NCBI GenBank assembly: GCA_945882415.1
Contig: CAMCWC010000018.1
Span: 1 to 48,640, forward strand
Direction: 5' to 3'
Length of the DNA: 48,640 nucleotides
Source: Chthonomonas calidirosea
GTDB taxonomy: Bacteria > Armatimonadota > Fimbriimonadia > Fimbriimonadales > Fimbriimonadaceae
Positions within the stretch are counted from its first letter, which is position 1. Every line of letters begins with the position of its first letter. Below the pieces are notes generated by a model. It saw only the letters and a program-made list of their open reading frames with translations. It had not been told where the DNA came from and did no database searches. Positions 1 to 8,132 of the stretch are shown here, one piece after another. Both the position numbers and the translations under genes were made by a program.

Positions 1-60
1 AACCGACTCGGACGCCTGGCACATTCGCGCCTGAATCTCGCGCAATCGATCCAGCATCAT
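1..60 (-). CDS. N-terminus of an unidentified protein downstream of upp (partial)
   Basis: On the minus strand, two adjacent ATG codons lie 1 nt after the upp stop and open a frame that stays free of stops to the window edge (20 codons, beginning MMLDRLREIQARM). The tight spacing suggests co-transcription and translational coupling with upp. The visible residues look like an amphipathic helix. They are too few to assign a family, and the call rests only on frame openness and spacing. Confidence 0.45.
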   Translation of the reverse strand, partial: MMLDRLREIQARMCQASESV

Positions 61-61
61 T

Positions 62-682
62 TCAGGGCGTGGCGAACAGCCGGTCGCCAAAATCGCCTAG
101 CCCCGGCAAGATGTACTTACGCTCATCAAGCTTTTCATCGAGCGCCGCGGAATAGATCTCCACATCCGGATGGTGCTTCGTCAGCGCCTCGACCCCTTCC
201 GGAGCGGCCACGATACAAACCATGATCACCCGACTTGCCCCGGCTTCCTTGATAAAACTAATCGCCTGACTCGCGCTGCCGCCGGTCGCGAGCATCGGGT
301 CGATGCAAAGGGCAAACTTCCCGCTCAGGTTCGGCAGCTTTTGGTAGTACCGCCGCGCAACCGCCGTCTCCTCGCATCGCTCCAAGCCAATGTAGCCAAC
401 CGCAACTTCGGGAAACAGCTCAGTGAACGGCGCGAGCATCCCCAAACCCGCGCGAAGAACCGGCACCACCGCGATCGCCTGATCCAAAACGCGGGCCTCC
501 GTCGCTTGCATCGGTGTTTCGATCGTTTCCGTTCGCACCCGAAGATCCCGCGTGGCTTCAATCGCCAATAGCGTTGTCAGCTGATTCGTTGCACGTCGAA
601 ACTCCGTCGGGCGCGTGACTTTGTTGCGAAGTTCGGCTAGCAAATGGCCAGCAAGGGGGTGTTGCAACACGTGCAGCGACAT
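62..682 (-). CDS. upp: Uracil phosphoribosyltransferase
   Basis: This 206-aa cytosolic enzyme condenses uracil with PRPP to give UMP and pyrophosphate (pyrimidine salvage). The type I phosphoribosyltransferase PRPP-binding motif is seen as CIDPMLATGGSA at about residues 127-138. The C-terminal LPGLGDFGDRLFATP matches the uracil-recognition end of Upp proteins, and the length is typical of the family (about 208 aa). It starts at ATG 682, divergent from glmU with an 80-bp gap. Its neighbour prs makes the PRPP that Upp uses, although prs is on the other strand. Family membership is seen directly; nothing looks degraded. Confidence 0.96.
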   Translation of the reverse strand: MSLHVLQHPLAGHLLAELRNKVTRPTEFRRATNQLTTLLAIEATRDLRVRTETIETPMQATEARVLDQAIAVVPVLRAGLGMLAPFTELFPEVAVGYIGLERCEETAVARRYYQKLPNLSGKFALCIDPMLATGGSASQAISFIKEAGASRVIMVCIVAAPEGVEALTKHHPDVEIYSAALDEKLDERKYILPGLGDFGDRLFATP

Positions 683-762
683 GTCCCTATTCTCCCACGT
701 TTGCCTATTTTCGGCTTTGCTTGTCGGATCGGTCGCGAACCGGTCAAAATGGACTCCTTCCT

Positions 763-2151
763 ATGGCTAACCAAGTTGCTGGCATCATCCTCGCCGCCGG
801 AAAAGGCACCCGCATGAAGTCGGAGATTCCGAAAGTTCTGCACGAGGTGTGCGGTGTGCCGATGGTGGAGCTCGTCGCTCGAGCCATGCGAGAAGCCGGC
901 GTCACCAAGATCGTGGTGGTCATCGGCCACGGCGCAGAGCAAGTCCGAGCCCGACTCGGAGACGCCTACGAATACGCCGTGCAAGACCCGCCACAGGGCA
1001 CCGGCGACGCCGCGCGAGTCGGCATGACGTGCCTCGAAGACTGGGAAGGCCCGGTCATCATCTCGTCCGGCGACACCCCGCTCATGACCGGCGAGGCACT
1101 CTCGGCCCTCGTCACCGCTCAAGCCAAAGACAATGCCAGCGCGGTGGTCGCCACGGTCCGACTCCCCGATCCATTCGGTTACGGCCGAGTTCTGTGGGAT
1201 AACGGACGATTCTCGGGAATCATCGAAGAGAAAGACGCGACCCCCGAGCAGAAGAAACTCGACGAGGTCTGCGTCTCGGTCTACGCTTTCGATGCCGCCC
1301 GACTCCGCGCAACCCTCCCCAAGCTTCAACCGAACAACGCGCAGGGCGAGTACTACCTAACCGACGTTCCGGGCATCATGTCCGCCGAAGGCGACGTGGT
1401 CATCACCGAACTTTACGACGACTTCGCGCTCTTCACCGGAGTCAATGACCGCGTTCAACTTGCCGGTGCCTCTTCAGTCCTTCGAAACCGCATCAACGAG
1501 CGCCACATGCGAAACGGGGTCACGATGATCGACCCAACCAGCGTCTACATCGGCCTCGACGTGGAAATCGGGAACGACACGATCGTGTTCCCAGATAGCC
1601 ACTTGGAAGGAAACACCGTCATCGGATCGAACTGCGAGATCGGTCCCAACATCCGGATCAAAGATTCCCACGTCGGAAGCGGCTCGCTTGTCCATCACAG
1701 CGTCGTCTTCGATTCAAAAATCGCCGACATGGTGCGAATCGGCCCATACGCCACGCTTCGAAACGGCGCCGACATCGGGCCGAAGGTCAAGCTCGGCAAC
1801 TTCGTCGAGATCAAGAATTCACGCCTAGACGAGAAGGTGAGCGTAGCGCACCTGTCGTATATCGGCGATGCGACCGTCGGCGAATACACCAACATCGGAG
1901 CAGGAACAATTACCTGCAACTACGATGGCTTCGCGAAGCACCGAACCCAGATCGGCAAAGGGGCATTCATTGGAACCAATTCCACCCTTATCGCCCCGGT
2001 CAGCATCGGTGACGCGGCGATCATCGCGGCAGGTAGCGTGATTAACAGAGATGTCCCGAGCGACGCCGGTGCGTTCGGTCGTTCAAGACAAGAAAACAAA
2101 GATGGTTGGGCCACTCGGTGGCGCGGCATTCGGCAAGGAAAAGAACAGTGA
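763..2151 (+). CDS. glmU: Bifunctional GlmU: GlcN-1-P acetyltransferase / GlcNAc-1-P uridyltransferase
   Basis: This 462-aa enzyme makes UDP-GlcNAc for peptidoglycan and glycans in the last two steps of the pathway. The N-terminal nucleotidyltransferase motif is VAGIILAAGKGTRMKS at residues 4-19, followed by the pyrophosphorylase domain to about residue 235. The C-terminal half is a left-handed beta-helix of hexapeptide repeats (IGLDVEIGNDTIVFP and later), with the acetyltransferase signature GAGTITCNYDGFAKHRT. The frame is open from a TTG at 721, but ATG 763 places the LAAGKGTRM motif at the usual distance, so 763 is preferred. The stop overlaps the prs start by 4 nt; the glmU-prs order is also found in Bacillus. 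Confidence 0.95.
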   Translation: MANQVAGIILAAGKGTRMKSEIPKVLHEVCGVPMVELVARAMREAGVTKIVVVIGHGAEQVRARLGDAYEYAVQDPPQGTGDAARVGMTCLEDWEGPVIISSGDTPLMTGEALSALVTAQAKDNASAVVATVRLPDPFGYGRVLWDNGRFSGIIEEKDATPEQKKLDEVCVSVYAFDAARLRATLPKLQPNNAQGEYYLTDVPGIMSAEGDVVITELYDDFALFTGVNDRVQLAGASSVLRNRINERHMRNGVTMIDPTSVYIGLDVEIGNDTIVFPDSHLEGNTVIGSNCEIGPNIRIKDSHVGSGSLVHHSVVFDSKIADMVRIGPYATLRNGADIGPKVKLGNFVEIKNSRLDEKVSVAHLSYIGDATVGEYTNIGAGTITCNYDGFAKHRTQIGKGAFIGTNSTLIAPVSIGDAAIIAAGSVINRDVPSDAGAFGRSRQENKDGWATRWRGIRQGKEQ

Positions 2152-3119
2152 GCAACGATTACGATCTATCAAAAATGAAATTGTTCTCTGGGAATGCCCA
2201 CCCAGAGCTGGCTCACAAAGTAGCCGAGAACTTAGACATTCCCCTCGGGAACTTGATGACCGACCGTTTCGCCGACGGCGAAATCCGCATCATGATCGAG
2301 GAGTCGGCGCGTGGCAACGACATCTTCCTGATTCAGCCGACATGTGCCCCGACGAACGACAACTGCATGGAGCTGTTCATCATGCTCGACGCGTTCCGTC
2401 GTGCCTCGGCCCGCAACATCACCGTTGTAATGCCGTACTACGGCTACGCGAGACAGGATAAGAAGATCAAGCCACGCGAGCCGATCACGGCCAGACTCGT
2501 TGCCGACATCATCGAAGCTTGCGGAGCAAGCCGGGTCGTCGCAATCGACCTTCACGCCGAGCAGATTCAGGGCTTCTTCAACATCCCGGTAGACCACCTG
2601 TACGGATTCCCGATCCTCGGTCGCCACTTCATCGAGCTTGGATACAAAGACCGAGACGATGTCGTTGTCGTCAGCCCAGACGTCGCTGGCGTAGGCCGAG
2701 CCTCGGCGCTGGCAAAGATGCTCAACGGTAGCTTGGTTGTTATCAACAAGCGCCGACCACGACCCAATGCGGTTGAAGTGGTCGAAATCGTCGGCGACTT
2801 CGTGGGCAAGAACTGCATCATGATCGACGACATGATCGACACCGGCGGCAGCATCGTCAGCGGCGCGCAGGCGTTGCTTGATCGAGGCGCAAAGGACGTC
2901 ATTGCTTGCTGCACCCACCCGGTCTTCAGCCGCGCAGCATCGATCCGACTACAAGATTCGCCGCTGAGCAAGGTTGTCTGTCTCGACACGATCCCGATGA
3001 CGCCGGAAAAGATGTTCCCGAAGCTGACGGTTTTGCCGAGCGCGCAGTTGCTGGCCGATGCGATTCGACGCATTCACTGTAACGAGTCGGTGAGTGAGCT
3101 GTTTGGAGACTGGCGCTAG
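2148..3119 (+). CDS. prs: Ribose-phosphate pyrophosphokinase (PRPP synthetase)
   Basis: This 323-aa enzyme converts ribose 5-phosphate and ATP to PRPP for nucleotide, His and Trp synthesis. Visible motifs are the N-terminal KLFSGNAHPELA, the catalytic-loop region VVSPDVAGVGRA, and the PRPP-binding motif IMIDDMIDTGGSI. The GTG start at 2148 is chosen because it overlaps the glmU stop (GTGA) and has AAGGA 8 nt upstream. An upstream ATG at 2106 would lie deep inside glmU. Length fits the family (about 315 aa). The 3' end overlaps the next ORF by 26 nt, suggesting the membrane-gene run is transcribed behind glmU-prs. Confidence 0.95.
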   Translation: MSNDYDLSKMKLFSGNAHPELAHKVAENLDIPLGNLMTDRFADGEIRIMIEESARGNDIFLIQPTCAPTNDNCMELFIMLDAFRRASARNITVVMPYYGYARQDKKIKPREPITARLVADIIEACGASRVVAIDLHAEQIQGFFNIPVDHLYGFPILGRHFIELGYKDRDDVVVVSPDVAGVGRASALAKMLNGSLVVINKRRPRPNAVEVVEIVGDFVGKNCIMIDDMIDTGGSIVSGAQALLDRGAKDVIACCTHPVFSRAASIRLQDSPLSKVVCLDTIPMTPEKMFPKLTVLPSAQLLADAIRRIHCNESVSELFGDWR

Positions 3120-3636
3120 TCTGGAGCCGCTGGTCTGGCAGACCGCACCACGCGCTAGCGGAACCGGAAAGAAGGTCGTCACCGGCCTTGGAATCTTGCT
3201 TCCGCTGGTCTGGGGACTGTCGGTTCGAGAGCTCGTTTTGGGCCTCGTCGGTAGTGCGCTGGTAGCCACCACTGTCGTCCCGATGTTTTTGCCGGTAAAG
3301 TACCGGCTCGACGAGAAATCGGCTTCGGCTGGCGTGCTCCTCGGAGTTTCCAGCATGGAGTGGGAAGCCGTGAAGAAGGTGACGGTCTTCGAAGACCGGA
3401 TTCATCTTTCGCCGTTTGGGCAAGAAACCAGATTAGACGAGACACGGGGAGTCTGGTTAAACGTCTCGGGGGATAATCGGGATGCGGTTCTCGCGTACGT
3501 GAAGGATCGAGTTCAAAAAGATGTCGGATTTTTGGGAGGAGGAGATGTCCGAGGAGGGCACGGAGCAGCTGTTGGAGAAGATCGCAACCAAAATTCGCTC
3601 GAAGAAAATGGAGGTGCCCGCGGTGATGGCGCTTGA
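3094..3636 (+). CDS. Small membrane protein with PH-like cytoplasmic domain
   Basis: A protein of up to 180 aa with two hydrophobic segments (about residues 27-43 and 46-66). These are followed by a soluble part containing EWEAVKKVTVFEDRIHLSPF and ending near LAYVKDRVQKD. The arrangement (W near the N-terminus, two membrane helices, a short beta-rich domain with an R/H-LSPF strand) resembles bacterial PH-domain membrane proteins; function is unknown. The start is GTG 3094 (or TTG 3103), inside the end of prs. The last 30 or so residues are Gly/Asp/Glu-rich and overlap the next gene in another frame for 92 nt. The true C-terminus may therefore be shorter in sense, or the overlap real. Confidence 0.6.
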   Translation: MSCLETGASLEPLVWQTAPRASGTGKKVVTGLGILLPLVWGLSVRELVLGLVGSALVATTVVPMFLPVKYRLDEKSASAGVLLGVSSMEWEAVKKVTVFEDRIHLSPFGQETRLDETRGVWLNVSGDNRDAVLAYVKDRVQKDVGFLGGGDVRGGHGAAVGEDRNQNSLEENGGARGDGA

Positions 3637-3814
3637 AATGCACAAGCCTCTCGCTGGTATTGCCGGAAGTGCGGGGGTCGTTTTTGCTCCCTTCCTCGTC
3701 CCGTTTCTTGGCTTTGACAATGTTAACGATTACACTAGGGTTCTTTCGAAACCGGAGAACATTGAACGACTGATGAAAAAACTAGAGTTGCCTCAGGAGA
3801 GTGATAAGCAATGA
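3545..3814 (+). CDS. Small hypothetical protein, first gene coupled to the DUF6754-like cluster
   Basis: An 89-aa protein with a charged N-terminal helix (MSEEGTEQLLEKIATKIRSKK), one hydrophobic segment at about residues 35-58 (GIAGSAGVVFAPFLVPFLGF), and a charged tail (IERLMKKLELPQESDKQ). ATG 3545 is chosen over ATG 3521 because a strong GGGAGGAGGAG purine run ends directly upstream. It is not recognised as a named family. The stop overlaps the next start (ATGA), so it is probably translated together with the membrane protein downstream and may be a small subunit of the same assembly. Confidence 0.65.
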   Translation: MSEEGTEQLLEKIATKIRSKKMEVPAVMALEMHKPLAGIAGSAGVVFAPFLVPFLGFDNVNDYTRVLSKPENIERLMKKLELPQESDKQ

Positions 3815-4755
3815 TGCCGCTTTCTCAGGTCTACATCGGCGATCAGTACCGTGACACTGGCTGGTTTGGCGTCTTCATGACGCTACTTGTGGCCGCCTTT
3901 GTCCTGCTGAACATTCGCCGTGCCCGTGGCGGGAAAGATCTGTACATTCGACGAATCGCTGGCCTCAACGCCATTGACGAAGCTATTGGACGCGCCACCG
4001 AAATGGGCAAGCCCGTTTTGATGGTTCCTGGCCTTAGCGACACCATCAACGCGATTGCGGTTCAGGCCGTTAACATTTTCGCCTACGTCAGCCGAATTGC
4101 CGCCCGCTTCGCAAACCCGATCCTCCTGTGCTGCTACAACGCCGCGGTTTACACCTACGCCCAGGAAACGATTCGGGACGTGTACCAGTCGGAAGGCGTC
4201 GCTGATCGCTACGATCCAGACTCCGTTCGATTCGTCTCCGACCGTCAGTTCGCTTTTGCCGCTGGCGTCTCTGGTTTGATTCTCCGCGAACAAACGGCCG
4301 CAACTTTCTTCCTGGGAGAGTTTTATGCCGAGTCGCTGATCTTTGCGGAAACCGCGAACTCGATCGGCGCGATTCAGGTGGCAAGCTCCACGGAGACCAC
4401 GCAGACTCCGTTCTTCATTGCTGCTTGCGACTACGTTCTCATCGGCGACGAGTTCTATGCCGCTTCGGCCTACCTCACGCGTCAGCCAGTTTTGGTTGGC
4501 TCGCTCGTTGGGCAAGACTGGAGCAAGCTGATGATCATTCTCATGATCATCCTCGGAACCCTCTTCAACACCGTCCAGATCCAAGGCAAAACCACTTGGG
4601 AGCGAACGAAGGGCGTTTGGAGCCAAATTCCGGAACGCAGCGTCAAGCAATCCGACACCTTCATGTCGCAACTCTTCAAGCCACAGCTCGAGAAGGTTAA
4701 GGTTGAGCGGCCGATCGATCCAAACTACGTCCCAGAAAAGGGGGCCGGCGAATGA
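3811..4755 (+). CDS. DUF6754-like membrane protein
   Basis: A 314-aa protein with an N-terminal membrane helix (about residues 17-35, VFMTLLVAAFVLLNIRRAR). A long soluble middle follows (GKPVLMVPGLSDTINAIAVQA, YTYAQETIRDVYQSEGVADRYDPDSV), and then a C-terminal helix near residues 235-250 (KLMIILMIILGTLF). This matches my memory of the uncharacterised DUF6754 family; no activity is known to me. AGGAG lies 11 nt before ATG 3811. It overlaps the upstream gene (ATGA) and the downstream gene (4 nt at 4752). The middle has conserved-looking Glu/Asp/Tyr positions but no recognisable catalytic motif. Confidence 0.75.
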   Translation: MMPLSQVYIGDQYRDTGWFGVFMTLLVAAFVLLNIRRARGGKDLYIRRIAGLNAIDEAIGRATEMGKPVLMVPGLSDTINAIAVQAVNIFAYVSRIAARFANPILLCCYNAAVYTYAQETIRDVYQSEGVADRYDPDSVRFVSDRQFAFAAGVSGLILREQTAATFFLGEFYAESLIFAETANSIGAIQVASSTETTQTPFFIAACDYVLIGDEFYAASAYLTRQPVLVGSLVGQDWSKLMIILMIILGTLFNTVQIQGKTTWERTKGVWSQIPERSVKQSDTFMSQLFKPQLEKVKVERPIDPNYVPEKGAGE

Positions 4756-5666
4756 TTCCACTCCTTCAAGCTCAGGCACCTGCGACCAGTTTCTGGTCTG
4801 AGGCATTCAACTCTTCGGAGCTTTGGACGAAGCTCATCATCACGCTCGTTGTTGGGCTCGTGGTGATGGTTGGACTTCTTTACGCCCCAATTCGAGCGCG
4901 TAAACCAATCATTGCGTTCTTCACGTTCATCTCCGGTGCTTATTGGGTCCTTCTTTACCTGTGGCCCAAGCCGATTGATCGCCAGCCCGGTGAAATGCCG
5001 CTGAATACGGTTGAAACCGTTTCGTTCTGGCTCGCCGATTCGAACAACGTCGTCGTCAGCTTCACGCAAATCCTCACCGGATTCCTCCTCGGCCTTGGCA
5101 TCTTCTCGCTCTTGAAGATCCACCTCACCAAGATCACGAAGGGCCACAAAGACGCCTTCTTCAGCATCGTGCTGCTCGTCAGCATGGGCCTGATGATCTG
5201 GTTTGGATACGCCGACTGGTTCGACCGACTCGGTGAACGAGGCGCGATGCTCGACAATCGAGACAACTGGGGCTTCACGCAGTACGGCCGCGACTTCCTC
5301 TTCGAAGGTCTGCTCCAGCAAATGGACGCAGCGATGTTCTCCGTCATCGCGTTCTACATTCTCAGCGCCGCCTACCGAGCCTTCCGAGTTCGGTCGGTTG
5401 AAGCGACCATCTTGCTCTCTGCCGCCTTGCTCGTGCTTCTGTCCCTCATGGGTGCGGTCTCGTTCGTTTGGGACGAGAACGTGAAGTCAATCGCGAACGG
5501 CAATCCGTTTATTCTCAACTTCCAGCTCACCGAAGTTGCTCAGTGGATTCGGAATACGTTCCAAACCTCGAGCATCCGCGGCATCCAGTTCGGAGTTGGT
5601 TTGGGTGCCCTCGCCATGGGCTTGAGACTTTGGCTGAGCCTTGAAAAGCCGGGAAGTGGTTCGTAA
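4752..5666 (+). CDS. Polytopic membrane protein of the DUF6754-like cluster
   Basis: A 304-aa protein with about six or seven hydrophobic segments, near residues 27-46, 55-72, 98-118, 135-153, 198-215, 223-242 and 280-298. Between segments four and five lies a polar loop (GERGAMLDNRDNWGFTQYGRDFLFEGLLQQMD). I recognise no transporter or enzyme signature. Translation is probably coupled on both sides: ATGA overlap with the gene before, TAATG overlap with the gene after. A G-rich stretch (AAAAGGGGG) sits just upstream of the start. It is probably a membrane subunit of whatever complex the cluster encodes. Confidence 0.75.
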   Translation: MIPLLQAQAPATSFWSEAFNSSELWTKLIITLVVGLVVMVGLLYAPIRARKPIIAFFTFISGAYWVLLYLWPKPIDRQPGEMPLNTVETVSFWLADSNNVVVSFTQILTGFLLGLGIFSLLKIHLTKITKGHKDAFFSIVLLVSMGLMIWFGYADWFDRLGERGAMLDNRDNWGFTQYGRDFLFEGLLQQMDAAMFSVIAFYILSAAYRAFRVRSVEATILLSAALLVLLSLMGAVSFVWDENVKSIANGNPFILNFQLTEVAQWIRNTFQTSSIRGIQFGVGLGALAMGLRLWLSLEKPGSGS

Positions 5667-6613
5667 TGAAAGGAAATCTTGGAGAAAAGCTTCAGTCCCT
5701 TCCGAAGCCAATCTTGTATCTGATCTTGATCTTGGCGACATCGATTCCTCTGTTCTTCCCAACCGAGGTTCCGAACGAACCGGTGGAATCGACGAAGGAC
5801 TTCTACGCCACCCTTATGGCCCTGCCAGAAGGAAGCAAGGTTCTTCTGATGTCCGACTGGACCGGATCGACTCGCGGCGAGAGCAAAGGCGCTTTCCGCA
5901 GTATCTTTAAGATCCTGATCCGTCGAAAGGCAAAGGTCGCGATCTACTCGGCCGCCGACCCGCAGGCTCCTCGAGTTGCTCAAGACGCGATCAACGAGCT
6001 GAACATGGAGCGGAAGCGTAAGAACCTTCCAACCTTTGACCGCTGGAACGACTGGGTCAACATTGGTTACTTCCCGAACGCGGAAGCCGCCATCAACGGA
6101 ATCGCCAACGACCTTAAGGGTGCGTTTGGTGGACGAAAAGACTTTCCACCCAACTCGCCGCCGCGAGACGTGTTCCAATCCCCGGTTCTTCAGGGCGTAA
6201 CCAAAGTTGAAGACTTCCCGCTGATGCTCGTCATCACCGCGTCGAAGACCTCCAACTTCGCCGTTGAGCGAGTTTCTGGCCGAACTCCGCTGGCCTTCGC
6301 GGTCACCGGCGTCATGGTTCCAGAAACCCAGGTCTTCTATCAATCGAAGCAGATTGTCGGCTACTGCGGCGGTCTGAAGGGTGTTTACGACCTTGAGCAG
6401 CTGATGGAGTCGGGCGTTAACTTCCCCGATAAAGCCACCGCGAAAATCAAGTCAGACAAGCTTGGGACCATCGAAGGCTTCCCAGACCCGGACAACAAGG
6501 GGCAGGGAACTCGGTACTACCCGACCCTGCACTACGCTCTGGCCCTTATGATCATCATGATCATCCTCGGCAACGTCGGCATGTTTTTAGCAAAGCGAGG
6601 TGACAAGTCGTGA
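5666..6613 (+). CDS. Membrane-anchored protein with large soluble domain (DUF6754-like cluster)
   Basis: A 315-aa protein with an N-terminal hydrophobic anchor (about residues 16-31, ILYLILILATSIPLFF), a soluble domain of roughly 255 residues, and a C-terminal helix (LALMIIMIILGNVGMFLAK). Two anchors around one soluble domain suggest that domain lies outside the cytoplasm. It contains GSKVLLMSDWTGSTRGESKGAF and KVAIYSAADPQAPRVAQDAINE, an alternating strand-helix pattern of Rossmann-like type, but no known active site. The start overlaps the previous stop by 1 nt (TAATG); the stop overlaps the next GTG by 4 nt. Confidence 0.72.
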   Translation: MKGNLGEKLQSLPKPILYLILILATSIPLFFPTEVPNEPVESTKDFYATLMALPEGSKVLLMSDWTGSTRGESKGAFRSIFKILIRRKAKVAIYSAADPQAPRVAQDAINELNMERKRKNLPTFDRWNDWVNIGYFPNAEAAINGIANDLKGAFGGRKDFPPNSPPRDVFQSPVLQGVTKVEDFPLMLVITASKTSNFAVERVSGRTPLAFAVTGVMVPETQVFYQSKQIVGYCGGLKGVYDLEQLMESGVNFPDKATAKIKSDKLGTIEGFPDPDNKGQGTRYYPTLHYALALMIIMIILGNVGMFLAKRGDKS

Positions 6614-7359
6614 ACTATGATCTCTTGCGCATCACCGCTGGCGTCATCGCGACCATCGGTCTGTACAGCGTTCTCTGGAAAGAGAACAAGTTCTATCGGT
6701 TCTTCGAGCACGTCTTCCTCGGCCTTGCCGCCGGCTGGACGATGGTCGCACTCTGGACCGAAACCCTAAAGGCGAACTGGTGGGACAAGATGGTTGGCAC
6801 CCCGGCCGAAACCGGCTCGGTGGCGACAAACGGAATGTACGCCTACGCGTTGCTGATCCCGTTTGGCCTCATGGGCTACTTCGTGTTCAGCAAAAAGCAC
6901 AACTGGATCAGCCGAATTCCGATCGGGATCATTCTTGGTCTCTGGTCTGGACAGCAGGTTCAGGTTTGGTGGAACACCTACGGCCCGCAGATCGATGCGA
7001 CGCTGAAGCCGATTCTGCCAACGACCTGGGATTCCCTAATCGTTCCGTCCACAAACGGCCTCACGCCCGAGCAGTTGTCGCAGGTCCAGAGCCAGATCTA
7101 CTTCTCACAAGCGGTTAACAACTTCCTGTTCACCATCACCGTGGTGAGCGTGTTGAGCTACTTCTTGTTCAGCTTTGAAGTCAAAAACAAGGCGGTCAAG
7201 GGCATCAACACGATGGGGCGCTACCTGCTCATGATCGGCTTCGGCGCGATCTTTGGCAGTACGGTCATGATGCGCTTCACGCTTCTCATCGACCGAATGC
7301 ACTTCATTTGGATCGAGTGGCTGCGAGACGGCGTCTTCCCGTTCATTTCGGGTCGATAA
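6610..7359 (+). CDS. Polytopic membrane protein, last gene of the DUF6754-like cluster
   Basis: A 249-aa protein with about six hydrophobic segments, including residues 5-22, 32-52, 75-95, 101-115, 168-188 and 200-220. It ends in a short polar tail (RDGVFPFISGR). No family is recognised. The GTG start is supported by GAGGTGA six nt upstream and by its 4-nt overlap with the preceding stop. Only 4 nt separate its stop from recO, so recO is probably on the same transcript unless the hairpin inside recO stops it. Confidence 0.72.
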   Translation: MNYDLLRITAGVIATIGLYSVLWKENKFYRFFEHVFLGLAAGWTMVALWTETLKANWWDKMVGTPAETGSVATNGMYAYALLIPFGLMGYFVFSKKHNWISRIPIGIILGLWSGQQVQVWWNTYGPQIDATLKPILPTTWDSLIVPSTNGLTPEQLSQVQSQIYFSQAVNNFLFTITVVSVLSYFLFSFEVKNKAVKGINTMGRYLLMIGFGAIFGSTVMMRFTLLIDRMHFIWIEWLRDGVFPFISGR

Positions 7360-7363
7360 GTAG

Positions 7364-8122
7364 ATGGAGCAAACCATCCGTGCGGTGGTTCTGCGCAGAA
7401 GAGAGCAGGGTGAGTCGGATCGTCGACTCACCCTGCTTTCCGTTGAGCTGGGCAAAGTTGACGCGATGGCCCGCGGGGCGAAGAAGGCGACCTCGAGATT
7501 GGCCGCCGTTTCTGAACCGCTGACGGTGGGGCGCTTCACCGTCGCCGTGTCCAAGCGGAATCGGTACATCACGCAAGTGCAGCCAGAGTCGGCATTTCCG
7601 AAGCTGCGTACCGACTATCATCGCCTGACCTTTGCGGTGTCGTTGACTGAGCTATACGCGGGCTTGCTTCCTTGGGAACACCCGGCGCCAGAGGAGTTCC
7701 AGTTACTGTTTCAGAGTCTCCAGCACCTTAACGACTCCGAGAACCCGTTGACGGTGTACGTCTGGGCGGCGTGCCGGCTGCTGGCGATCTCTGGCTTTCA
7801 GCCGAACTTTGAGGCTTGCGAAGTCTGGAGTCTCCCCGACGGATCGCGTCGATGTTGGCTGTCTCCGAGTCAAGGAGGTTCGATATCCTCTGATTCCTTC
7901 GTGCCCGCTGACCGGTTTCAGGCGAGCTACGAAGCGGTGATCGCCATCGATCGCATGTTCGAGCTCGAGACCCCGCCGAAGAATCTTAGGCCGGCGATTG
8001 AATGTCTGGAGCTACTGTTCCCGTTTTGGAAGAACATCGTCGACGCTCCGATCCCAGCCACAGAGTTAGCTAGAAGTGAAGCAAAAGGGACCGAAGGTCT
8101 GATTCTTCCCAAACGAGTGTAG
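7364..8122 (+). CDS. recO: DNA repair protein RecO
   Basis: A 252-aa RecO, which with RecF/RecR loads RecA onto SSB-coated single-stranded DNA and anneals strands. The N-terminal OB-fold signature is RAVVLRRREQGESDRRLTLL (residues 5-24), followed by GKVDAMARGAKK. The helical C-terminal part contains VYVWAACRLLAISGFQPNFEACEVW. Many RecO proteins carry two CxxC zinc pairs; here only scattered Cys remain (around FEACEVW and RRCW), so zinc binding is probably lost, as in enterobacterial RecO. Gene length is normal. A very stable inverted repeat overlaps codons 13-26. Confidence 0.88.
   Translation: MEQTIRAVVLRRREQGESDRRLTLLSVELGKVDAMARGAKKATSRLAAVSEPLTVGRFTVAVSKRNRYITQVQPESAFPKLRTDYHRLTFAVSLTELYAGLLPWEHPAPEEFQLLFQSLQHLNDSENPLTVYVWAACRLLAISGFQPNFEACEVWSLPDGSRRCWLSPSQGGSISSDSFVPADRFQASYEAVIAIDRMFELETPPKNLRPAIECLELLFPFWKNIVDAPIPATELARSEAKGTEGLILPKRV
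7401..7440 (+). repeat. Perfect inverted repeat inside the 5' end of recO
   Basis: GCAGGGTGAGTCG (7405-7417) is followed by a 6-nt spacer and its exact reverse complement (7424-7436). Pairing extends outward through A-T, a G-T wobble, A-T and G-C, giving a stem of about 17 bp with a 6-nt loop. It lies 38 nt after the recO ATG, within conserved RecO codons. It could attenuate read-through from the upstream operon or slow RecO translation. No full U-tract follows, only TTT. Confidence 0.85.
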
Positions 8123-8132
8123 AATCGAAGGT
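8120..8132 (+). promoter_or_regulatory. Candidate -10 box directly before the peptide-binding lipoprotein gene
   Basis: TAGAAT at 8120-8125 leaves 7 nt before ATG 8133. Transcription would start at or next to the A of the ATG, giving a leaderless or nearly leaderless mRNA. No good -35 hexamer is seen. AAGG at 8128-8131 is too close to be a normal Shine-Dalgarno site. Confidence 0.4.
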
